From Methylobacterium sp. 10 (GTDB taxonomy: Bacteria > Pseudomonadota > Alphaproteobacteria > Rhizobiales > Beijerinckiaceae): a stretch of 64,000 nt of DNA. This document shows, piece by piece, positions 15,794 through 24,532 of this stretch (position 1 is the first letter of the stretch; every line of letters starts with the position of its first letter). The translations under genes were made by a program, and so were the position numbers. Under the pieces are notes generated by a model, which was not told where the DNA came from, searched no databases, and worked only from the letters and a program-made list of their open reading frames with translations. The stretch spans positions 4,210,035-4,274,034 of the forward strand of contig NZ_KI912577.1 of NCBI RefSeq assembly GCF_000519085.1, read 5' to 3'.

Positions 15794-18700
15794 ATGGCAA
15801 AACGCCGGACCCGGACGTCTCCCGACAGCGCCTCCGAGGAGCCGGTCGCTCCCCTCGTTCCCACCGGCGCCCTGGCCGTGGCGCTTCTCGACCTCGTGGC
15901 CCTGAACAAGCCTCTGATCCACATGGTGCGCGAGACGCACCGGCAGGATGCCATCGCCGCAATCCTCCGTGCCCTGGCCCCGGATCGCAGCGTGGCGATC
16001 TACCCGGAATGGGATTGCCTGCCCTTCGACCGGACCTCGCCGTCGCGCGGCGTCATGGGGCAGCGCACGGGCGTGTTGCGCTGGCTGACGGATGCCGCCG
16101 CCCTGCCCGACATCGTCCTGACGACCGCCCCTGCCCTGATCCAGCGGGTTCCGCCGCCCGGGACCTGGGCGGAGGCGCATCTCGAGATCCATGTCGGCGA
16201 CGTCTTCGATCCGGCTGCGATCACCGCGACGTTGCAGCGCCTGGGCTACATCCTCGATGACCGGGTCGACGAGCCGGGCGAGGTGGCGGTCTGGGGGCGC
16301 ACGGTCGACGTGTTCCCCGCCGCGGCACCGCGCCCCTGCCGGATCGAGCACGAGGGCGGCCGCGTCACCGCCATCCGGTCCTACGATCCGGTGTCCCAGC
16401 GCTCCCTGGCGGAAGCCGCGTGTCTGGTCGTCGATCCGGCTACGGAAATCCTCCTCCCCGAAGGATCGGAGACCCGGCTCCGGCCCTTCACCGGCCAGGA
16501 GCATCAGCTTCCCCGCTTCTATCCCGCCCTGACGACGGTACTCGACTACGTCCCCGATGCCCGCCTCGTGGTGGAGACCGGCGCCGAGGAGCGTGCCGCC
16601 GCCTTCTTCGAACAGATCGCTGAGGGGCAGGACACCGGCGGTCGCAATGACGGCAGTCGTAACGGCGGCAGTGGGAAGGGCGACTTCGGCGAGCTCTACC
16701 TCGATCCCCGCAGCTGGGCCTCGCTTCAGGAGGCGCGCCGCGTCGCCACCGCGACGGCGGAGGAATCCGAGGATCTGGCGATCCCCGCCTTCGTGCGGAA
16801 GGCCCGTCCCAACGCGGCCCTGGCCGAGACCCTGCGCCGGCACCTGGAGGCGGGCGAGCGCATCCTGCTGACGGGGCCGGAGGAACCCCTCGGTCGCCTG
16901 ATCCGCGTCGCCGAACGGTCGCTGGGGCGCAAGGCCCGGCGCGTGGCGGACTGGACCGCGGTGGCCCGCGCCAGGCCCGGCGCGATCCTGGCGCTGGCCG
17001 CGCCCATTGAGGCGGGGTTCAGGGTGCCGGGACAGGGTGTCTGCGTCATCGCCGCCGCCGACCTGTTCGGGAGCCGGGCCGCCGTCGAGGAGGGCGAGCC
17101 CGTCGCGAGCCTTCCCATCGGCGAGGTGGAGCTGCGCGTCGGCGATGTGGCGGTGGATCGCGACAACGGTCTCTGCGTCTTCGAAGGCCTGGAGCGCGTC
17201 GAGACCGGAGAGGATGGCGGCGAGGACGCCCTCCGGCTGCGCTTTGCCGGGAATGCGATCCTGATGGTCCCGGTCTCCCAGGCCGACCGGATCTGGCGCT
17301 ACGGCTCGGAGGTCGAGGCGGTCACCCTCGACAAGCTCGAAGGCGGGTCCTGGGGCCGTCGGCGCCTCGAAGCCGAGGCGTGCATGGCAAAAGCCGCCCG
17401 CATGATGCTCGCCGCCGCCGAGGCGCGCCGGGCGATCGAGGCGCCGGTCCTGTCGCCGCCGCTGCGGGAGATGGAGCGCTTCGCCGCCGGGTTCGGGTTC
17501 AACCTCACCGCCGATCAGGCCAGGGCGGTGAACGGTGTCTTGGGCGATCTCGCTTCGGGGCGGCCGATGGACCGCCTCGTCTGCGGCGATGTCGGCTTCG
17601 GCAAGACCGAGGTGGCCCTGCGCGCCGCCGCCGCGGCGATCTTCGCCGGCCGCCAGGTGGCGGTGGTGGCGCCCACCACCGTTCTGGCCCGCCAGCATGT
17701 GCGGACCTTCACCCGGCGCTTCGCCCGCTTCGGCATCGAGGTCGCCCATCTCTCCCGCCTCGTCTCCCCGGCCGAAGCGAAGCGCGTGAAGGCGGGGCTC
17801 GCCGACGGCAGCATCCGCCTCGTCGTCGGCACCCATTGCCTCACCGCCAAGGGCGTCGCTTTCGCAGATCTCGGCCTCGTGGTCATCGACGAGGAGCAGC
17901 GCTTCGGAGCGAAGATGAAGGAGGCCCTGCGAAAGACGGCGGGAGACGGCCACGTCCTGACGCTTACGGCGACGCCGATCCCCCGGACCCTGCAATCCGC
18001 CCTGGTCGGCCTGCAATCCCTGAGCGTCATCGCGACGCCGCCCGCGGTGCGCCAGCCCATCCGCACGGTGATCGCGCCGTTCGAGGCTGAATCCCTCCGC
18101 GACGCGCTCATGCGCGAGCATCGCCGGGGCGGTCAGAGCTTCGTCGTGTGTCCGCGCATCGAGGATATCGGCCCCATGGCGGAGCGACTGGCCAAGCTCG
18201 TCCCCGGCTTGCACACGATGATCGCCCATGGCGACCTCAAGCCGGCGGAGATGGACGATGTGATGGTGCGCTTCGCCGATGGCGAGGGCGACGTGCTTCT
18301 GGCGACCAGCATCATCGAGAGCGGCCTCGACGTGCCGCGTGCCAACACCATGCTGGTCTGGGACGCCGAGCGCTTCGGCCTGTCCCAGCTGCACCAGCTG
18401 CGGGGCCGGGTCGGGCGTGGCCAGCGCCGGGGCGTCGTTCACCTGCTCCACCAGCCGGAGAAGCCGCTGAGTCCGGCGACGGAAAAGCGCCTTCGCACCC
18501 TGGAGGCCCTGGACCGGCTCGGCGCGGGCTTCGCCATCAGCGCCCGCGACCTCGACCTGCGCGGAGCGGGCGACCTCGTGGGCGAGAACCAGGCCGGCCA
18601 CGTCAAGCTGATCGGGCTCGGACTCTATCAGCACCTCCTGCACCTCGCCTTGCGGGCCGCGAAGGGGGAGGTCGCGGAGGATTGGACGCCCGAGATCCGG

Positions 18701-19120
18701 ATCGGCCTGTCCGGTGGCGTGCCGGCCGATTACGTGCCGGAGCCGGACGTGCGGCTGAGCCTCTACACCCGCCTATTGCGCCTCACGACCCCGGACGAGG
18801 TCGAGGCGCTCCGCCACGAGGTGACCGACCGGTTCGGTCCGCCACCGGAGGCGTTCGAGGCCCTCGTCACCCTGGCCCGCCTCCGGGTCGGGTGCCTCGA
18901 ACTCGGGATCGCGCGGTTGAGCGGCGGCCCGCAGGGGCTGGCGGCGGATTTTCGTGCCAATGCCCCGCCGATCCTGCTGCCGGTCAACGCGCATATCGAG
19001 CGTCGCGACCGCCGCGTGCTGTTGCGCGCCGGCTGCGAGGATCCGGTCGAGCGCGGTTGCCTCGCAGCTCGGTTCCTCGAACGCCTGCGGGAGGCCAGGA
19101 CGCGGCGCCCGGCGGGGTGA
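15794..19120 (+). CDS. Mfd-like transcription-repair coupling helicase (divergent paralogue)
   Basis: A 1108-residue SF2 DNA translocase. The N-terminal third matches the UvrB-homology module of Mfd (about residues 30-250; PGEVAVWGRTVDVFPAAAPR near 160-180). A short CarD-like RNA-polymerase-interaction region follows (GDVAVDRDNGLCVFEGLER, about 450), but it lacks the usual H-x-G-I-G-x-Y pattern. The helicase core is intact: Walker A GDVGFGKTE (about 598), DEEQRFG box (about 699), motif V SGLDVPRAN (about 843) and QLRGRVGRG. The C-terminal TRCF domain is present but short. A Gly/Asn/Ser-rich insert lies at about residues 280-300. Given these differences I take it as an Mfd paralogue rather than the main mfd; partner and role are unproven. 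Confidence 0.78.
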   Translation: MAKRRTRTSPDSASEEPVAPLVPTGALAVALLDLVALNKPLIHMVRETHRQDAIAAILRALAPDRSVAIYPEWDCLPFDRTSPSRGVMGQRTGVLRWLTDAAALPDIVLTTAPALIQRVPPPGTWAEAHLEIHVGDVFDPAAITATLQRLGYILDDRVDEPGEVAVWGRTVDVFPAAAPRPCRIEHEGGRVTAIRSYDPVSQRSLAEAACLVVDPATEILLPEGSETRLRPFTGQEHQLPRFYPALTTVLDYVPDARLVVETGAEERAAAFFEQIAEGQDTGGRNDGSRNGGSGKGDFGELYLDPRSWASLQEARRVATATAEESEDLAIPAFVRKARPNAALAETLRRHLEAGERILLTGPEEPLGRLIRVAERSLGRKARRVADWTAVARARPGAILALAAPIEAGFRVPGQGVCVIAAADLFGSRAAVEEGEPVASLPIGEVELRVGDVAVDRDNGLCVFEGLERVETGEDGGEDALRLRFAGNAILMVPVSQADRIWRYGSEVEAVTLDKLEGGSWGRRRLEAEACMAKAARMMLAAAEARRAIEAPVLSPPLREMERFAAGFGFNLTADQARAVNGVLGDLASGRPMDRLVCGDVGFGKTEVALRAAAAAIFAGRQVAVVAPTTVLARQHVRTFTRRFARFGIEVAHLSRLVSPAEAKRVKAGLADGSIRLVVGTHCLTAKGVAFADLGLVVIDEEQRFGAKMKEALRKTAGDGHVLTLTATPIPRTLQSALVGLQSLSVIATPPAVRQPIRTVIAPFEAESLRDALMREHRRGGQSFVVCPRIEDIGPMAERLAKLVPGLHTMIAHGDLKPAEMDDVMVRFADGEGDVLLATSIIESGLDVPRANTMLVWDAERFGLSQLHQLRGRVGRGQRRGVVHLLHQPEKPLSPATEKRLRTLEALDRLGAGFAISARDLDLRGAGDLVGENQAGHVKLIGLGLYQHLLHLALRAAKGEVAEDWTPEIRIGLSGGVPADYVPEPDVRLSLYTRLLRLTTPDEVEALRHEVTDRFGPPPEAFEALVTLARLRVGCLELGIARLSGGPQGLAADFRANAPPILLPVNAHIERRDRRVLLRAGCEDPVERGCLAARFLERLREARTRRPAG

Positions 19121-19165
19121 GATCGCCGGTCGGGTCTCCACCGGGCGGCGCCGGTTGAGATGGGG

Positions 19166-20518
19166 CTACGGGGTCCGGGCGGATGCGTGGCGGCGGTGAC
19201 GGGGGCGGGCGAGGCCGAGATTCTCGCGCAGGGTGGTGCCCTCGTATTGCGTGCGGAACAGGCCACGCCGCTGCAATTCGGGGATCACCAGGGTGGCGAA
19301 ATCGTCGAGCCCGCCCGGAAGCGTCGGGGGCATGATGTTGAACCCGTCGGCGCCATAAGCCTCGAAACGCTCCTGAAGGGCGTCGGCGATCCGGGCGGGT
19401 GTCCCGATCAGGGTCCAGTGCCCGCGCGCTCCGGCGATGCGCAGGTAGAGGTCGCGGATGGTCAGGCCTTCGCGCCGGGCGATGGTGACGAGGAGGTCCT
19501 GCCGGCTCTTGCCGCCCTCCGTCCCGCTGGCCTCCGGAACGGGGGCATCGTCAGGGTAGCCGGAGAGGTCGAGCCCGGCGAGCTGCTCCAGGAGCGAGCG
19601 GCCGACGACGGGGTGGATCAGCTCCTGCAACGCGCCGTACTTGTCCTCGGCCTCGCCCATCGTGCGGCCGACCACCGGGAAGGCGCCCGGCAGGATCTTG
19701 AGCGCGTCGGGTTCGCGGCCGTGGCGGGCGAGCCGGCCCTTCACGTCGGCATAGAAGGCGGTCGCGTCCTCCAGGGTGGCCTGGGCGGTGAACACGACCT
19801 CGGCGGTGCGCGCCGCCAGGGCCTTGCCGGCCTCCGACGAGCCCGCCTGCACCACCACCGGGTGGCCCTGCGGCGGCCGGGGCACGTTGAGCGGCCCGCG
19901 CACGGAGAAATGCTCGCCCTCGTGCCCGAGCACGTGCAGCTTGGCCGGATCGAAGAAGCGCCCCTCACCGCGGTCGCGGACGAAGGCGTCATCCTCGAAC
20001 GTGTCCCAGAGCCCGGCGACCACGTCCACGAATTCCTCGGCGCGGGCGTAGCGGTTCGCATGGGCGAGGTGGCTGTGGCGGCTGAAATTGTAGGCCTCGC
20101 GCGGGTCCGCCGAGGTCACGAGGTTCCAGCCCGCCCGGCCGCCGCTGAGATGGTCGAGGGAGGCGAACTTGCGCGCCACGTGGAACGGCTCGTTGTAGGT
20201 GGTTGAGGCGGTGGCCACGAGGCCGATGCGCTCCGTCACCGCCGAGAGATGCGAGAGCAGGGTCAGCGGTTCGAACTGCCCGACATAGCGGATCGCCGTG
20301 CGGCTCAGGGCGTCGATGTCGTCGCCGCGGATGCTGACCCCGTCGGCGAGAAAGATCAGGTCGAACTTCGCCGCCTCGGCCACCCTGGCGAGGCGCCGGT
20401 AATGGGCGGGATCGATCCCCGCATCCGCCTGCGACGAGGGATGCCGCCATGCCGCGACGTGGTGCCCGCCCGGATAGAGGAAGGCACCGAGGCGCATCGT
20501 GTCCCGGCGACGTGACAT
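19166..20518 (-). CDS. LLM-class FMN-dependent monooxygenase, NtaA/SnaA/DszA type
   Basis: A 450-residue luciferase-like flavin monooxygenase that uses FMNH2 from a separate reductase to oxygenate substrates such as sulfones, nitrilotriacetate or sulfonates. Signatures include FDLIFLADGVSIRGDD, the block LDHLSGGRAGWNLVTSADPR and HFSVRGPLNVPRPPQGHPVV, with a typical C-terminal region GADGFNIMPPTLPGGLDDF. Length is normal for the family. It follows the DszC-like gene at 20630 on the same strand, with the 12-bp tandem repeat in the 111-bp gap. A DszC-like step followed by a DszA-like step would fit sequential attack on a sulfide or sulfone, but the substrate is inference. Confidence 0.85.
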   Translation of the reverse strand: MSRRRDTMRLGAFLYPGGHHVAAWRHPSSQADAGIDPAHYRRLARVAEAAKFDLIFLADGVSIRGDDIDALSRTAIRYVGQFEPLTLLSHLSAVTERIGLVATASTTYNEPFHVARKFASLDHLSGGRAGWNLVTSADPREAYNFSRHSHLAHANRYARAEEFVDVVAGLWDTFEDDAFVRDRGEGRFFDPAKLHVLGHEGEHFSVRGPLNVPRPPQGHPVVVQAGSSEAGKALAARTAEVVFTAQATLEDATAFYADVKGRLARHGREPDALKILPGAFPVVGRTMGEAEDKYGALQELIHPVVGRSLLEQLAGLDLSGYPDDAPVPEASGTEGGKSRQDLLVTIARREGLTIRDLYLRIAGARGHWTLIGTPARIADALQERFEAYGADGFNIMPPTLPGGLDDFATLVIPELQRRGLFRTQYEGTTLRENLGLARPRHRRHASARTP

Positions 20519-20541
20519 GGGTCTGTCCTTGATCTCTCATT

Positions 20542-20613
20542 CCAGCGGGCCTGCCAGCGGGCCTGCCAGCGGGCCTGCCAGCGGGCCTGCCAGCGGGCTT
20601 GCCAGCGGGCTTG
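20542..20613. repeat. 12-bp tandem repeat, six units
   Basis: The unit CCAGCGGGCCTG occurs four times exactly, then twice as CCAGCGGGCTTG, without gaps (72 bp). It lies between the DszC-like gene and the LLM gene, upstream of the latter's start at 20518. Because the unit is a multiple of three it would read as a 4-residue Ala/Gly/Pro-type repeat in any frame. Copy number may vary between strains. Confidence 0.9.
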
Positions 20614-20629
20614 TTTGGCAGGGGGCGCG

Positions 20630-21847
20630 TCAGGCCGAGCCGACCCGGTATTGGCGCGGCGGGGCGGTGCCGTTCACCGCGAAATCGCCCACCGCCCGGT
20701 CGCGGTAGATCCGGGGATTGTGCGAGGCGATGGTGCGGGCGTTGCGCCAGTGCCGGTCGAGGCCGAGACCGCTTTTCACGGCCGAGGCGCCGAGCGCATC
20801 GAACAGGGTCGTGGTGGCCTCCAGAACGAGGTCGGTGACCACGGTCACCGCCTGGTTCACCTCGATGTCGGCGATAGAAGCAGCATGGTCCGCCGCTTCT
20901 CCCGTGCGATGGATCTCGTAGGTCCGCTGCAGGGACTCCGCCGCCTTGAGGACGATGGCGCCGGCCGCATAGGCCGCGCCGCGCACGCGCCCGACCACTT
21001 GTTGGATCTGGGGATCGTCGCCGGCCCGGCTGCCGTTGCCGTGGCTGTAGACCCGCTTGCGCTCGGCCACGAGCCGCGACACGTCGATGGCGGCCGAACG
21101 GCCGATGCCGGCCAGCGTCGCCAGATGGACGAGCTGGAAGAACCCCATCGCGTAGGGGAAACGCTCCGGATCGGGCTTGATGAGCTCCGGCCCGATGAGG
21201 ACGTCCGTGAAGATCGCCGTGCCGCTGGCGGTGAGCGACTGGCCGAAACCGTCCCAATCGTCGACGATCTCGACGCCCGGCGCCCGCACCGGCACGGCCG
21301 CCACCAGGGACGCGCCCGCCTCGTCCTGGGCCGAGACGTGGATCCAGTCGGCGAAGAGCGAGCCGGTGGTGTAGAATTTCCGGCCGTTGAGCAGCCAGTG
21401 CCCGCCCTGCGGCCGCAGGACCGTATCGAACTGCCCGACCTTGGCCTCGCCGGTCTCGGACACGCCGCTGCCGACGGTCTGGCGATCGCCGATCCGGCCT
21501 GTCCAGCACGCCCGCCATTCCGGCGAGGACGAGCACAGCATGTCCTCTGTGAAGCCGAAATGGGCGCGCAGGGCGTTGGTGACGTTGGGGTCGGCCTGGG
21601 ACAACTCGATCAGCAGGTTGAACAGTTCGGGCAGGCTCGCGCCGTGGCCACCCTCTTCGCGGGCGAGGCGCAGGGTGGTGAAGCCCGCCTCTCTCAGCCA
21701 GCCGATCTCGTCATGGGGCAGCGTGTGCGCGAGATCGCGGGCGATGGCGGTGGCGCGGATGCGCGCGAAGACCGGCCGGAAACCGGCCGCGAGCGCCTCA
21801 TAGCCCGCGCTCGGCCCCGCGCCCCATCCCGCTTCCGTCTGAGACAT
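20630..21847 (-). CDS. Acyl-CoA-dehydrogenase-fold flavin monooxygenase, DszC/SfnB type
   Basis: A 405-residue protein with the acyl-CoA dehydrogenase fold but the sequence style of FMNH2-dependent sulfur monooxygenases (DszC) or SfnB. Evidence includes the N-terminal helical domain, FTTLRLAREEGGHGASLPEL, the mid-domain block GHWLLNGRKFYTTGSLFADW and the C-terminal LDRHWRNARTIASHNPRIYR, which is characteristic of DszC-like enzymes and lacks the catalytic Glu context of true dehydrogenases. It is the first gene of a minus-strand pair with the LLM gene at 19166. It probably oxidises an organosulfur compound with reduced flavin; an acyl-CoA dehydrogenase role is less likely. Confidence 0.8.
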   Translation of the reverse strand: MSQTEAGWGAGPSAGYEALAAGFRPVFARIRATAIARDLAHTLPHDEIGWLREAGFTTLRLAREEGGHGASLPELFNLLIELSQADPNVTNALRAHFGFTEDMLCSSSPEWRACWTGRIGDRQTVGSGVSETGEAKVGQFDTVLRPQGGHWLLNGRKFYTTGSLFADWIHVSAQDEAGASLVAAVPVRAPGVEIVDDWDGFGQSLTASGTAIFTDVLIGPELIKPDPERFPYAMGFFQLVHLATLAGIGRSAAIDVSRLVAERKRVYSHGNGSRAGDDPQIQQVVGRVRGAAYAAGAIVLKAAESLQRTYEIHRTGEAADHAASIADIEVNQAVTVVTDLVLEATTTLFDALGASAVKSGLGLDRHWRNARTIASHNPRIYRDRAVGDFAVNGTAPPRQYRVGSA

Positions 21848-22171
21848 TCCGTCGATCCCGTGCCCGTGATGCCGTGACGCCGAGGGTGGTCGCGCTCGAT
21901 GGCCCCCGGCATCGTGGTCGTCCTGATCGTCAATCCGGGCAGGGCAGACAAGTATAAATTATGGTCAGATGTGCGATTTGGAGATGTTATGCTCTAAGCC
22001 ATCGTAAAATAGACGATGTATGCTTGAAAGGGATGATCGTTGAAAGATCATTCTTGTTGACCGGGTCCGGTCACCGGCTAGGCTCATGCGCATGAATGCC
22101 TCGCGCATCGCGGGAACGAGGCCTCTCTCTCCATCGCACCATACCGTCGCCCCGGATTGCCTGGATCTGCC
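21848..22171. promoter_or_regulatory. Divergent control region between the DszC-like and LLM genes
   Basis: 324 bp, AT-rich in the middle. Inverted repeats are CATCGT-N7-ACGATG (22000-22018), ATGATC-N7-GATCAT (about 22034-22052) and GACCGG-GT-CCGGTC (22059-22072). No gene is seen. Any of these could bind a LysR-type (CysB/Cbl-like) sulfur regulator, but none is encoded nearby, so assignment is open. Confidence 0.45.
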
Positions 22172-23569
22172 ATGAGCGCACGCCGCGAATTGAGGCTGAA
22201 CGCCTTCGAGATGGGAGCGCCGGGCCATACCTGGGCCGGGCTGTGGCGGCATCCGCGCGATACGGCGGCGCGCTACAATACCCTCGATTACTGGGTGTCG
22301 CTGGCCCGCACCGCCGAGCGTGGCCTGTTCGACGGGATCTTCCTCGCCGACGTGGTCGGGGTCTACGACGTCTACGGGGCTTCGCCCGCCACCGCCGTCG
22401 CCCGGGCGGCGCAGGCGCCGAACCTCGATCCGTTCCTGCTGGTGCCGGCGATGGCCCATGCCACGACGCATCTCGGCTTCGGGGTCACGGCGAACCTCAC
22501 CTACGAGCATCCCTACACCTTCACCCGCCGGCTCTCGACCCTCGATCACCTCACCAACGGCCGGATCGGCTGGAACGTGGTCACCGGCTATCTGGAGAGC
22601 GGCGCGCGCGGCATGGGCCTGCCCCAAGCCCGCGAACACGATGCGCGCTACGATGCCGGCGAGGATTTCCTCGAGGCCGCCTACAAGCTCTGGGAGGGAA
22701 GCTGGGAGGACGGCGCGGCCCTGCGCGACCGGGCGGCCGGCCTGTTCACGCAGCCGGGCCGGGTCCACCGCGTCATCCATGACGGGCCGAGCTACCGGGT
22801 CGACGGACAGCATCTCAGCGAGCCGTCGCCGCAGCGGACGCCCGTGCTCTACCAGGCCGGGGCCTCGTCGCGCGGACGTCTCTTCGCCGCCCGCCATGCC
22901 GAGAGCATCTTCCTCAATGGCCAGACCAAGGCCATCGCCGGCAAGGCGGTGCGCGCAACGCGACAGGCGGCCAAGGAGGCGGGCCGGGATCCCTACGACA
23001 TCCGGATGTTCCTCGGGGCCACCGTGATCGTGGCGCCCACCCGCGCCGAGGCGCTCGATCTGCGCGAGGAGTACGCCCAGTATCTCGACGTGGAAGGCCA
23101 GCTCGCCCTCGTCTCCGGCTGGACCGGGATCGACCTGTCCGGGCTCGATGCGCATGAGGGGCTCGCCTACGTCAAGACCAATGCCATGCAGTCGTTGCTC
23201 GAGAACCTGACGCTGCCCGGCGAACGCCCCTTCACCCGCGCCGACTTCGCCGAGTTCGGCCCGCGCGGGGCACGGGCTCCTTTCATCGTCGGATCGCCCT
23301 CCGAGGTGGCCGACGCGCTGCTCTCCTGGGCCGACGAGGCCGATATCGACGGCTTCAATCTCACCCGCGCCGTCGCGCCCGAGACCATCGAGGCCTTCGT
23401 CGACCTCGTCGTGCCCGCGTTGCAGGACCGGGGCGCGTTCAAGACGCGGTATCGCGAGGGCACGCTCCGTCAAAAGCTGTTTCCGGAGGGCGGCGCCCAC
23501 TTGAAGGCGACCCATCCCGGCGCACGCTTGCGCCGGGCCGGCGGCGAGGCCCGCGCCTCCGCCGCCTGA
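22172..23569 (+). CDS. LLM-class FMN-dependent monooxygenase, NtaA/SnaA/DszA type
   Basis: A 465-residue flavin monooxygenase, a second member of the same class as the gene at 19166 but clearly different. The N-terminus LRLNAFEMGAPGHTWAGLWR and the blocks GLFDGIFLADVVGVYDVYG, LDHLTNGRIGWNVVTGYLE and VLYQAGASSRGRLFAARHAE are diagnostic of the NtaA/SnaA/DszA family. ATG 22172 is preferred over an upstream TTG because it starts the conserved N-terminus. It lies 39 bp before a MetQ-like gene, suggesting that import and C-S bond cleavage of one substrate are encoded together. Confidence 0.87.
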   Translation: MSARRELRLNAFEMGAPGHTWAGLWRHPRDTAARYNTLDYWVSLARTAERGLFDGIFLADVVGVYDVYGASPATAVARAAQAPNLDPFLLVPAMAHATTHLGFGVTANLTYEHPYTFTRRLSTLDHLTNGRIGWNVVTGYLESGARGMGLPQAREHDARYDAGEDFLEAAYKLWEGSWEDGAALRDRAAGLFTQPGRVHRVIHDGPSYRVDGQHLSEPSPQRTPVLYQAGASSRGRLFAARHAESIFLNGQTKAIAGKAVRATRQAAKEAGRDPYDIRMFLGATVIVAPTRAEALDLREEYAQYLDVEGQLALVSGWTGIDLSGLDAHEGLAYVKTNAMQSLLENLTLPGERPFTRADFAEFGPRGARAPFIVGSPSEVADALLSWADEADIDGFNLTRAVAPETIEAFVDLVVPALQDRGAFKTRYREGTLRQKLFPEGGAHLKATHPGARLRRAGGEARASAA

Positions 23570-23608
23570 CCGGCACCCTCTTCCCCTCCCCGATCACAGG
23601 TGTCCACG

Positions 23609-24409
23609 ATGCCCCCGCTCCGTACCCGCCGCAGCCTCCTCGGCTTCGCGGCCGCCCTGTTCGCTCTGGGGGCCGGCCCCGCCTTCGCGGAAAAACCCCT
23701 GCGCATCGGCGCGACGCCGGGACCGGTGGGGCAGACCCTGGCCTTCGCCGCCGATCTCGCCCGCAAGCAGGGGCAGAATGTCGAGATCGTCGAGTTCACC
23801 GATTGGGTGACGCCCAACGAGGCCGTGGCCTCGGGCGATATCGACGCCAACCTGTTCCAGCACGTGCCCTACCTCCAGAGCGCCATCCGCTCGCGGGGCT
23901 ACAAGCTGGTGGCCGTGGAGGGCGCGATCGTCCTGCCCGTGGGCCTGTTCTCGAAGACGGTGACCAGCCTCGACAAGGTCCCCGACGGCGCCTCGGTGGC
24001 CATCGCCAACGACCCCGTCAACGCGGCGCGGGGATTGCGCCTGCTGGAGACCGCCAAGCTGCTCACCCTGAAACCGGGCGTCGGCGACGAGGCCTCCGTC
24101 GGAGACATCGTCGCCAATCCGAAGCACCTGCGGATCCTCGAACTCGAAGCGGCGCAACTGCCGCGCGCGATGGACGACGTGACCCTGGCGCAGGTGAGCT
24201 TCACCTACCTGATCGCCGCGGGCGGCGACCCCAAGACCTCCCTCATCACCGACGGGGTCGGGGATCGGCGCTACACGCTGAGCTTCGTCGCCCGCCCGGA
24301 CAACCGCGACGATCCGCGTCTGGCCGCCTTCATCCGCAGCTTCCGCTCGGCGCCGGTGCGGGACTACATCGAGCGGACCTACAAGGGCTTCCTCGAGCCG
24401 GTCTGGTAG
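23609..24409 (+). CDS. metQ: MetQ/NlpA-family substrate-binding protein
   Basis: A 266-residue binding protein for a MetNI-type importer (methionine, its sulfoxide or related sulfur compounds). Family signatures are LRIGATPGPVGQTLAFAAD, the ligand block ASGDIDANLFQHVPYLQSAI and VALANDPVN-like text (VAIANDPVNAARGLRLLETA). The signal peptide has RTRRSLLGF and ends at AFAEKP with no lipobox cysteine, so the mature protein is probably soluble, whereas MetQ is usually a lipoprotein. It sits between the LLM gene and a second MetQ-like gene; metN and metI lie 3.2 kb further on, after two minus-strand genes. Confidence 0.85.
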   Translation: MPPLRTRRSLLGFAAALFALGAGPAFAEKPLRIGATPGPVGQTLAFAADLARKQGQNVEIVEFTDWVTPNEAVASGDIDANLFQHVPYLQSAIRSRGYKLVAVEGAIVLPVGLFSKTVTSLDKVPDGASVAIANDPVNAARGLRLLETAKLLTLKPGVGDEASVGDIVANPKHLRILELEAAQLPRAMDDVTLAQVSFTYLIAAGGDPKTSLITDGVGDRRYTLSFVARPDNRDDPRLAAFIRSFRSAPVRDYIERTYKGFLEPVW

Positions 24410-24532
24410 CGCGGCGTCGGATTTCAGCTTCGGTCCCGACCCGTTGTCGCAGGCGTGAGCCCGCCGTCCGGACGAGCCCCGCACGACGCCCGAATGAGGT
24501 CGCTCAGGCGCACCCGAACAGAGAGACCCTCC

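Noticed and set aside
15674-18643. 989-codon open frame antisense to the Mfd-like gene
   Set aside because: High-GC shadow: no domain, composition dominated by Gly, Asp, His and Arg, and the opposite strand has intact helicase motifs.
20542-20613. Possible CRISPR array
   Set aside because: The units are 12 bp with no spacers; this is a simple tandem repeat.
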